64,000 nt of DNA from Aspidapion aeneum (lineage: Eukaryota; Arthropoda; Insecta; Coleoptera; Brentidae), in contig OY755040.1 of assembly GCA_963576565.1 (NCBI GenBank), forward strand, positions 24,680,543 to 24,744,542, written 5' to 3'. Below are positions 47,301 through 59,300 of this stretch, piece by piece (position 1 is the first letter of the stretch; every line of letters begins with the position of its first letter). The translations under genes were made by a program, and so were the position numbers. Below the pieces are notes generated by a model. That model made no database searches. It saw only the letters and a list, made by a program, of their open reading frames with translations, and had not been told where the DNA came from.

Positions 47301-50300
47301 AATACAGTTTTATATGATGGGATATTAAATTACAACTTACCAGAATCATTTAAAAATATACCAACAATCCGAAGATTTAAAACAAATATAAAGAAACATT
47401 TTTAGGAAGAATAATAAAAAAATAATAACGTTGACATTATTATTTATTTATACTACAGTGAAGTTCGCATATAGCGAAACCGTTTATCATGAACACTCGC
47501 TTATAGCAAACCCCGTTCAAAATACCGAAAAAAATTTTTACTTTGGTTTACAATAGGGTAAATCGTCACCTTTGATTTTCATAATTTTTGGTCAAATTCT
47601 TAACTAAGTAGAAAGAAGTCAAAATGCAAATTTTTAGATTTTTTAGCAGTCTAGTTTTTGTGTTATTAATTTTTTTTAATGCTTAATATCGTCTTTTTTA
47701 GCACTGACTTGATTTCTTTAAACCCTTGTTATTCATAAAGTCTTGGGCATATCGAGGTAAAAGTTGCTGTGTAATCTTATAGGTCTACAAGCTTAATTAT
47801 GGTATGCCTAATGGCATCCTTCTTGTAAAAAAAATGCAGGGGTCTCACCGCAAAATTTATTTTTGATGCAGTTTAAAAACGGATTTTTTATTTTGTTCAA
47901 TTTTTTTTATATTTGTTTTCTAGACTATTTATTTACATGTAGGACAAGTTTTATCATGGGATGACAGTGGGTTCCTATTTAAAAATTTATTTTTGTAAAT
48001 TGATGTTGTTCAAAATTCTTTTATTCTACCTTAGATATAACTATATGACAAATCCCTTACTTTAATATTTTACCTATAAATTAGCCGTGATTAAAATTAT
48101 ACAATTTCAAAAGTTTTTGGAATTTCTCACTATCGTGGGATGATTTTGGTCATCATGGGGCACATAGCAACATTTAGTGAAAAATACCAACTAATTTTTT
48201 TTCGATTTTCAATCTACCATTTAAATATCGGTAACTACGAAAAATCAAATTAATTTCCAGAACGGATACGTCGCAAACCAAACCGAACCAACCAAACAGA
48301 CTGAGAAAACACGCTACGAAACGTCATGTTTTTGTTTTTACAAAAAGTCATAATAATACGCCACCTCTGATATTTAATTACCTTACGGCCAATTTTGCCA
48401 CTATTTTAAGAGCAGTGGCGGTTCATCCATAAGTGCACATGTACACGTACACTCCCAAATTTTACTTAAAAAAATATTAAAATCTGACCATTCTCTAATT
48501 AATAATTTCATCATAAAGTATCAATAGACCCCAAAAGGAATTCACCAAAGACTTGAATACTAACTAAAAATTAATACCCGGTATGTATGTGTTTGTATTT
48601 GAGTTGAAACGAGGATGCGTAGGTCGGCTATCGCCGGCGCTGCGCTTAACTGGATCCAAATTCTGTGCACCGTGGTTGTTATTTCGCATTCTAATTACGA
48701 AATATAGAATATTACAGTACACAGAATCTGGGCTTTTGAAAGGTGCAGCTAAAATTAGTGCACTGAGACAACTTGGCGTTATCTGTTGGGTGTGGCTGCA
48801 ATAATTTTTTGGTGTGCACCCCTAAAGTTTTACTCCACGCGCCACCACTGTTTAAGAGATAAATAATGTAACAATTTTCATCAATATCAAACATTGCAGC
48901 CTGAAAGGGCAAAAAGGGGGCATTTATGTACAGGTTCTCAATTATTCTTTTGAGCCCGTAATATGTAAGTACGTTTTTTAATTAATTTATTTATTTAGTT
49001 GTCAACGTAGCGATGCCCATTGTGTCCACGTTTTTATAATATACATGCTACACAAATAAGATGCCTCATAACAATATGTCCACTTTAGATATAAATTTTT
49101 ATAGTAATAAAAATATCAAACAATATATGCATTAAGATGTAAATAAATTTTTTAACTATGATCCCATTATCATCCCAAGGTAAAATTTAGCACACATGTA
49201 AACAAATAGTCTAAGAAAAAAAATTTCTAAAAATTAAGAAAAACAAAAAATCCGTTTTTGAGATTTCATCAAAAATATAATTTTGGCATAGACCCTTTGT
49301 CCTTTTTATAGGAAATGAGGCTATCAATACATCAAAGTTTGGCTTGTGAATCGGTCTCTACAGATAGCGAGTTTCAGCTAATTATCTTGAACGGTTTAAA
49401 AATTATAGAAGTTTAAAGAAGCTGATGCAGGCTTAAAATGGGTCAATATTTTTATTTTTGGAAACGCATAACTCAAAAAATATGCAACCAAAAATTTAAA
49501 AATTTGTATTTTTACTTTTTATTAGGCGGAGAATAACTACAGAAAAACTCACCATCATCAAAAAACTCAAGGTTCAAAAATATTTTTAAATTGGTTGAAT
49601 TGATGTGGACTTACCCAATAGTCTTTTTATAGTAAACCTCGAATATAGCGAACCAGTTCCGTGCAATCTTCGAGTTTACTATATCCGGAGTTGACTGTAT
49701 ATGATTTTTTAACTGTTTAATATATGTATTTATATAATAATTCTTACTTCTTTTTTAATATCTTTTTTTGAGTTAAAAGTTTGTTCGGAAATAAAAAGAA
49801 GTTACTATAGCGCTGCCGTAGCGGTGAAGGAAGAGTATTTTCTCTTATATTAGCTCACACATATACTATACTATAGTAGTGTGAGCTATGGTGATCCTAA
49901 TTTTTTCGAGAAAAAAAAAGTTGCTCCGATTTCAAAAATTTTTATATATCTTTGCGTTTCAGATGATTTTGAAACTTTTTTGTTGCGCCGTCTGTCTGTC
50001 TGTATGTCTGTCTGTCTGTCTGTCTGTAACGACCAACGCGCATAACTCAAAAACCGCTTGGCCGATTTTAATGAAATTTGGTACCTAGGCTGGGTTTTGG
50101 GCCGAGATGGTCCTATTTAAAAATGAACAAAATCCACCGAACACAAACCAAATAAAAGGGTGGGGGTAGATTTCAAAAATTAGAGTTTATGGGGAAATAT
50201 GGCGTGTGTGATATCAAACGAAAGGTAATTGAGTCTGGAGTTAAACAAAATACATTTTAATTTATTTAAAAAAAAGAATGGGGGTAGATTTGAAAAATTA

Positions 50301-53300
50301 GAGTTTAAGTCAAAACATGGCTTGTGTGGTATCAAACGAAAGGTAATTGAGTCTGGAGTTCAATAAAATATACTTCAGTTTTTAGTTATATTAGCTTTCA
50401 AGTAGATACACTAAAACTATAGTACCTAGTGTGAGCTTATGTGCCCATAGATTGGCAGAGTATTTTTCTCTGGTTATTTTCACTTATACAAATACAATAA
50501 TAAATGCAGGGGCATAGCAATCAGCATTAACATAGTAAACTCGCAAAAAAAACATCTAAAATTTTCACTATAAAGGTAAACTCATTTATACAGAGTAATA
50601 AAAAAATATTAATCGAAGGTATATCATACTTACATAAAAGTTATTCTCCTGGAAATTCTACATTTAAGGAGGAGGAAAAAAGGATTAGGTGGATGGGAAT
50701 AGTTGTGGTTACATGCAGGTGAATTTTTATTATTGCACATATAAAAATTATGAATACACACATCGTCAAAAGTCTTGGCCCCCCTGATCATCCTGTAAAT
50801 TGTTTCAGGTACGCTGGCAATTTTTTTGTTGATAAATTCCTTGATATCTTATCGCAAATATAAAAACATTATCGGAGAAAAAACTGCCTTATTTGGGAAC
50901 TATGCAGATTATTCTTAATAAGGTCAGTTTTAAGACAGATACGACAAGTGCATTTTCAATTAAATTTCGAGAAAAATGCCAGGTCACTTAATTTCTCCGT
51001 TCAACCGAGCAAGAATAGTGGCTTTACATCAAGAGGGTTTATCAAACCATCTTATTGCGCGTCGTTTGAATATCTCACGGTCTTCAGTGAGACGCATTGT
51101 CCTTCTTTTTCTGGAAACTGGGAACGTTGCGCGAAGACTAGTTAGTGGAAGACCCAGAGTAACATCAGAGAGGGAAGATCATTATATGGTTAATTTTACA
51201 CGGAGAAACCGAACACTAACGTCAACAGCCCTCCGAAGTCATTTTTTGCGCACGTACCAGAGAGTTGTTTCGACAAGCACCCTAAGAAGATTACATTCTT
51301 CAAATTTAAGGTCAAGAAGACGTTTGAGAGTGCCAAAGCTCTCACCTCATCATAGAGCTGCCCGTCGTCAATGGGCTCAGGAGCACAGAAATTGGCTTTT
51401 GCCTCAATGGCGCAACGTTCTTTTTTCGGACGAGTCGCGATTTGGCCTACAGAGTGACAGTCGACGGCAAACGGTCTGGAGAGGTTCAGGAAGAGCAGAA
51501 CGATTGGCTTTTGCCCGAGAAGTTGTTCCCTACCAGGGCGGCACGGTAATGTTTTGGGGCGGCATAATGTTTGGTCGTCGTACTCCACTTATCCTCATTC
51601 AGCCAACAATGACAGGCGAAATGAATTTGGAGAAAATTTTATTTTTCAAGATGATAATGCCAGACCACATCGCACGCAAAGGGTGGAAAACATGTTGCGG
51701 GAGGGAAATATCCAAAGAATGAACTGGCCAGCAAACTCTCCCGACATGAATCCCATTGAACACGTGTGGGATGGAGTTGCTAGAAGAATATCCAATTGAC
51801 TGAATCCCCCTACAACACTTCAACAATTGACTGCAGCTGTTCAAGAAGAGTGGAACAACTTACCGGTAGATTTTATTGATAACTTGATTCGAGGGATGCC
51901 CAGACGTGTCGGTCAACTTATTGAAAGAAGAGGCGATCACGCAGAATACTGTGTTATGTTTAATTAAGCCTTTACCGTTTTTTTCTTTAAGTTAATTTTT
52001 TTAGAATTTAAGAATTTCTGATCATTTTTCGATATTTTTTAATACTACGTTATATGGAAATTAAATAAAAAAGGTTCTGCATCATATATTTTAGTATTGA
52101 ATTAAAGAATATTCTGCAGCACATTTGAAAATTTAACTATCTTTATTTTTCCAAATACCTAGGGGGGCCAAGACTTTTGACGATGTGTGTATTTAGACAG
52201 GTACCTTATAAAAAAGCAAAGAAGAGAAAAAACACCATGAAAACTGTTGGTAATGAAAGAAAATTTATTGCAGCCAACAGAAAAAATATATTAGACTAGA
52301 TCCAATTATGGATAAATGGGGTGAATTTTTAGGGGTAGTAACGGGTTTTCACGGTTTTCAGCGAAACTAGACCTCCTATTGAAAAAAGTTATATATAAAA
52401 GTTACAGGTAATAAAAAAGCCTACAACTTTTGCAAAATATTTTTTTTTTACATTTTTCGAGAAAAATTAAGAAACACGGTTTTGATTTTAAACCTAAAAA
52501 GAGATCCCATTTTCAGTGGAATATAGTTCTAAAAGTAGTTTTTTGTTAAACAGTTGTCGTTCATTTCGTCGTCTATTTTTGAATAGTGTAAAAAAAATTA
52601 ACATCACTATGGAAAAATTTGCCAGAAAATATGATAAAGTGGCACGATAAAAATCAAAGCCTAATTTAAAATTGCTTCCGGAACTTGGGCATTTTTGGGT
52701 ACAAATGCAGCCTCATTTTGGATTTTAAATCAAAATAAAATGTAAAAATAAATCTTAAGAACACACATTGATTGATAGAAAATAAAAAAAAAAACGATTT
52801 TTTCGATTTTTCTAGAAAAATTTTACGTTAGTAGAAAAATTATTAATACAAAAGTTGTAGAGCTTTTTATTATCTATAACTTTTGTATTTAACTTTTTTC
52901 GATAAGCGATTTAGTTCCGCTGAAAACCATTATCCTCAATAACTCGGATCGAGTCTAATTTTATTTTCCTATTGGCTGCGATAGATTTTCTTCCAATAGT
53001 TTTTATGCTGTTACAAATTTTTCCCCTTACAAAATGAATCTGCACTGATCTTAATGACTCATAACAACCTAGGTCTATTTTTCCTTTAAAAAATCAATGT
53101 TTTAATTAGAATGACGTTTGTTGTATTTTTGGCCAATTATAGTAACTCTCGCAAATCGATTACACAAAAATGTTTAGTTAGCCCTGGAATATGTCTACCA
53201 CAGTTTATTCAATTAGCAACCTATTCCCTCACCTTCACCATTTTTCCTCGTCCTGCCGTTCTTACCCATCAACCCGAGTGCCCCCTTGTTCGGCAACCTC

Positions 53301-56300
53301 TGGCGCCACGTGAAGAAAACTCCGCCTAGTAGGCCATGAATAAACACCACGTCCACCTCTGTTGGGCCTTTGGTTCTGTGCAGCGGGTAAAGAAGGTACA
53401 TGTTGCGCGAGTATTGAGACGAGTTGTCTTCGTCTAGGTTCGCCAGTGCTCGGGCGGCGGGAATCGATATTCGGATGTCTTCGTGGTTCGACCACTTGGC
53501 TAGAATGCCAATCCAACCTGAATCGATATAAAATGCACATTATTGGATCAATATTCTAAAGAACTTCTCGCCCAAAAAACATCTTTGACACCTTCTGTAG
53601 CTCAGCTAATATAATATCAACTTTTCTACTCAGGTACAGGGTTGCCAGACGTCCCGCCGTAGGGGGGACGGTCCCGCTTTTTGTAGCTTGATCCCGCTTT
53701 TTTTTTAATCCCATTAAAGTCCCGCTTTTTATGCAAATTGTCCCGATTTTCCCGCTTTTTTTTTCATTTCTGTCCTATTTTTTTACTTTTCTGTATCTTC
53801 TTATAATATAACTTATAAATTTTATTTAAAAAAAATAATTAAAGAGGAACGTTTTACTTTTTCGTTTAAGTTGCTTTCTCATTTAAGGGCGGATACTTCT
53901 TATCTATACATACTTATCTTATGTGTTGGTTCATATTTGTTTATTTTAAATAAAAATAATAGATCATATATTTTATAATGCATGGAATTTTGATCATCGA
54001 AATTTAAAAAAAAACTCACTAAATTTAAATAGGTAGGTATAACATTTAAATTTTAAAATTAAATTATTGAATGTATTTTTGGAAACGTAAATAAATAAAC
54101 ACACCATCTGGTTCCTAAAACACTCCAGCTTTATGTTAGAATCGATGTAAATTTTTAGTATCTATTTCAAACTTTTGTGTTTATGCATTTACATAATTTG
54201 TCCCGCTTTTTAATTTGAAAAATCTGGCAACCCTGCTCAGGTAGGGGTAATCAAATCTATATTTATATTATATATATAGTATTTTTACTTGCTAATTATT
54301 ATACAGAAACAGTTTTACTCTGTAACATTTGTATATTCCTTACCTGACTTAAAAATAGGCTCTAACAATCGCCTGTGGTACGACATATTGGACAAGATTT
54401 GACACAGCTTAATTGTGACATTGAGGTCATTCGAGTATCTCTTATGAACTTCCATTAGGAGTGAGAGTCCGTCCAAATCGGCTATATCGGTAGAATATCG
54501 TTCCACGCTGGTATGATGCACTAACGACTCTAAACACACTGGAAGCACCTCTTGTTCAGATTGGATGAATTTACTCAGTTCTAGGACCGAAGAATCGTGG
54601 TCTACTATGTGACCGCTGTCCTAAAAATCTAGGTCGTTCATTCGTTTTCGTACAGGGTGATCATTTATATTTTGACCACGTTTAGACGCCTATATCTATA
54701 TCTTAAGTATTTGGGCTAGAAGAATGATTCTGCTGCAAAAAGGTAAATGTTTTCTACCCAGCACCTAAATATGATTTTTTGACACTAGTTGTCTTTTTTT
54801 AAATTGTACCCTATAATTCAATTATATTTTTTGATTGCATTATATAATATGCTTCCCAAAAATATATTGCATTAGTGGGTTTTCATTGATAGTTTACGTC
54901 GACTTTTATTAATTTAGTCTATTTTTTAGTCAGTTTTTTTTAAATATCTCGCAAACTTTTAACGAAGGGTTGGGTATGCAATATATTTTTAAAAAGAGGT
55001 TTTTAAAGTCGTTTAGAAAATATATTGAAAGCATAGAATCCAATTTAAAAAAAGGCAACTATTGTCAAAAAATAATATTTAGGTGCTGGGAAGACTGGAG
55101 TTAATTACATACTAAACACGCAGCGATACTTTGGCATCTTCCTATGGGTAAGGCTGCACGTTTTGCTGAACAGATTAAAAAATAAAACGAAAATGGGCAG
55201 AACTAATGAATGAACCGATATATTTTCGTTCCATTGCAGTTCAAACTTTAGGACCGTTCCATTTGCAGTTCATTTTGGGACCATGGGGTGTTGAGGCAAA
55301 AAAAATTAACTTTAGATATTAGAAGAAAAACAAATATTGATAACGCAAAAAGCCTCATCACTCAACAAATTAGCAATACAAAGGGGAAATTTAATTTCAC
55401 ACTCTCCCAGAGAACTCTGGTTTAAGAGAAATTTTCAATTTTTTTTTATGACCCTATTAACAGATCTATAATCCACGCAAAAACTTTTTCAGATTTTCAG
55501 ACACTAATTTCCCTTATACTTATTTTAGAATCGAACATTATTTTGCAACACAGTTAAAATACGATTATTTTCGTATGACCTAACATTGCATAACATTATC
55601 CAATAACAGTTACTGTTTAAATTAAAGTTATTAGGTATTTTAGGGCTAATTTACAACTTTTTTTTAGACTAGTGCTTAATTTTATATCTCCATCTAACCA
55701 TACAGAGCAGACGGAAAAGAGACAGAGATACCAAAATTAAGTATTAGGTTTGTCCATTTATATTTCTGGGTAAACGAGTCTTTATTCTAAAAAATGTGCA
55801 TGACTTACTACAAAGGATAACATATTGCCGGGAAAAAAACAAATTTGTCCATTTTACATTTCTGGGTAAACCAGACCTTTTTCTAATTAAATGCATCCAT
55901 GACGGATCTGATACAGAAACATGGGGGGGGGAAGATTTTCTCACTGTGCTAAACGTTGAGATTTAGGCGTCACTACGGGCAGCCTATAGTCCATTCATTT
56001 AACACTGAGAAACGATGAATCACTAAACATGGGCAAAGCCACACTTTCTGTTCTGCAGTTACAGTAGAAAACAATTTTAGGAAAATAATCCACCTACCTA
56101 TTAAAAACGTCACCACCGAAAAACATCAAAAAATCAATGCGTCCCACAAAAATAAAACAACTTAAGCCGGGCGTGTTGGCTGCCTACTATATTAACAGAT
56201 GTAACTATCGATGGATTTTAATGGGTGGCGGAACAAAGATCGAAAAACAAAAGATCGAAAAGGCAAAAGATCGAAAATACAATAGATCGAAAAACAAAAG

Positions 56301-59300
56301 ATCGAAAGACAAAAGATCGAAAATACAGAAGATCGAAAAACAACAGATCGAAAAGGCAAAAGATCGAAACTACAAAAGATCGAAAAACAGAAGATCGAAA
56401 AACAAAAGATTGAAAATACAGAAGATCGAACGTAAAAAAGATCGAAAGACAAAAGATCGAAAAACAAAATATCAGAAGACAAAAGATCGAACACAAATCG
56501 CAAGTAAATAAGATCAAAATATACAAAATGGCTTGTCATACTTAACACAAATCATATAGTTCGATAAAGGGCTTCTTTTTGAATCATATTTTTTCAAAAA
56601 AAAAAACTTTCTTTCCCGGGATCCTAGAGGGTGTGTAATTAAACCGAACCAAAACGAACCGAACCGGTTCGGTTTGGTTTTACACCCTGTAGGATCCCGG
56701 GAAACATTTCAGGAAAGTTTTTTTTTGAAAATATATGTTAGAAAGAGACCCCATAGTGGACCGGTTCGGTTCGGTTTAGTTACACACCCTCTAGGACCCC
56801 GGAAAAGAAATCAGGAAGGTTTTTTTTTTGAAAAACTATGTAATAGCGATATTTTCAAACGCGTTTTTTTCGATCTTTTGTCTTTCGATCTTTTGTTTTT
56901 CGATCTTTTGTATTTTCGATCTTTTGCATTTTCGATCTTTTGTTTTTCGATCTTTTGTACTTTCGATCTTTTGTTTTTCGACCTTTTGTATTTCGATCTT
57001 TTGTCTTTTCGATCTTTTCTTTTTCGATCTTTTGTCTTTCGATCTTTGTTCCGCCACCCGGATTTTAATAGACTAGGCCATGTCAGTTAAGGTCACTATA
57101 TCACGAAAGGAACTTCGTGATATAGTGACTTTAATGTCAGTGTGGTTACATAAAGAGAAGTGATTCGTTTTAATGGACTACTTCTTTATTTTAGATAAAA
57201 AAAACCGATTATGTTAAGATTATCCTTCTTTTAATAACCAAAAGTTCACCTTTGCAATCTTAGTAGTTGGCAAAAAGGTAAATGATTTTTTTCTTTTTTC
57301 TTGTAACTACTCTATTTAGTAAGCTGGTATCGAACAAGAATTTAGGTAAAGGTAACTACAAAATGGCCGACTGACAGATGTCCTTGGTGTCCACATGAAA
57401 TTCGGCTGCGCACTTGTAAAGCTATCTATCTCCCTCCCACGTCTCTGATACCTTCCTAGCCCATTAGTACACTCCAAGTGAACTCCACGTTATCAGCCTT
57501 GAATTTTTTTGTAAATATCTCAGAAACGAAAGCCTCTACGAAGTTTTTGGTTTTAACACAAATTATTAAGGAAAATATGATCTACTAGCATTTTTAAATT
57601 TATTTTGTTTTTAATTTAAACTGTTAAAAAGCTGTCATTAGCATTAATAGATTTTAACCAAAATCTATAATCAGCTCGTTACAGTGTCGAACTATATTTT
57701 TCATGAAAATTGGTCCAGTGGTTCCGCAGCTATCATGTGCCAGACAGATACACACACGGACAGACGTCACGACGAGATTGCTATGATAGCGCAGGACTAG
57801 GGAGGCAAAAATGTGCTATTAGTTACTAAAAAACTTACATGTTCATAAACAAATATTTTGGACAAAAAATATCCCAAACACGGGTGTTGAGACTTCTCGT
57901 AGACCTTAATCAGAAAGTCCCTCATAGCGTTGCTGAGCATATCATTGTTGTAATTGTGATACCTAAAGGGTAAAGCATTGCATAATATACCCTAGCACCA
58001 TGTATTTTGTTTCATAAACATGTTCAAAATCCCATTGAAAGTGTGGCAAACTCAGTAAATTTAGTTTGAGTAATGATGTATTCATACTTGCTTTCATCGG
58101 ATTGCGATAAATATATTTTAGGTGCAAATAATTTTTTTTTCTACATTCAAAAAGTACCTCATTTATCTCGTCAAATCAATATTTAGTTTTCCCAGATAGT
58201 TCAGGCCCTGGTTATGGATAGACATGAGACTCCCCCGAACAGTTTACGAGGGCAAACCACCCTCCCACCTCTGACAATTTTTTGTTAATAACTCGAAAAC
58301 TGTCAACGTTTTTAAAATTCCTCTAGACCTTTTTTTGGGCAGAAAGAATTTCCTTTCCATCAATAAACATAAGTCCCCTCTGAAAGCCACAAACGTACCA
58401 AAAAAGTTTTTAAAATGTAAATGTTTGTTTTTTCTTGTGGTATTTTTTATTCTTAACACATTATTTTTCTCCAAATAGTATGTTTAGTCAAACATCCATT
58501 GTATACAGTTATATATTTTATAAGTTATCTTTCGAAAACAGCCGCCTTAATCAATAAAAAAAATATCTGATTAGTATTAACTCGAAACTCAATTGTTCGA
58601 GTTGGCTTTATATAAAATGGGGGTGGGGGCACTTCCCCCTCACCCCCTCAAAAGTGTTCTCTGACAGTATTTCCCTAATTATTTGCAAACTTTTAACCTT
58701 AACAAAAAACAACTTAGTAATAGTTATTAGGGCTCACTAAAGTCCTCGCTAACGATGTGTAACACATCCCCCTTATGTCAGTGGCGCACCTTTTAAAGAC
58801 ATTACAATAAATGGAATGTGTGGAAATTTTTTCTTATTTTATTTTCCTGAACTTTATAGTCTTTCTTTTATAATTTATCTTTAATGCTGAAAAAATTTCC
58901 TTTCTAACGATGTAGGTCACTCCCCCTTCAAAGCAGCGGTTCCAAAAAAAGTTTCACGGTAAAGTTTTTTATTCGCGCCCTTCCGATTGCACTTCGTCGA
59001 TCTATCATGTTGGCCAAAAGTGCAAAGTTTGCAAATAGAAAAATACACTCAGAGAGCACTTTTAAGGGGACCCAACCCCACTTTATATAAGGTAAGTTCG
59101 AAAAATTGAGTTTTCAGTTAATACTAATCAGAAATCATTTTTTACTCAAATTTTACTCACCTTAATTTATTATTTCCTGAGTTACAAAATGCACAATGTT
59201 TAATTAATTTAAAGATTCCTAGAAACACATTTATTTTTATTTAAAGGCGGTTATTTTAGAAATATATATCTAACTAATATATGTAACTGTATACAATAGG

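Larger units (their letters stand above)
47456..49697. mobile_element. pogo/Tigger-like element, hollowed by nested insertions
   Basis: The left end CAGTGAAGTTCGCATATAGC and right end (inverse) CAGTCAACTCCGGATATAGT lie in TA duplications at 47454-47455 and 49698-49699. The CAGT and ATATAGC/T motif is typical of pogo-type ends. Between them only about 100 bp on each side belongs to this element; the rest is a nested foldback. Confidence 0.7.

Noticed and set aside
51196..51588. Minus-strand ORF of 130 codons
   Set aside because: Antisense shadow of the Tc1-like transposase.
56137..57090. Lys/Asp/Arg-rich and Phe/Ser-rich open frames up to 138 codons
   Set aside because: They translate the GATCGAAA units of foldback element D in different frames. 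Their symmetry on both strands shows they are not selected coding sequences.
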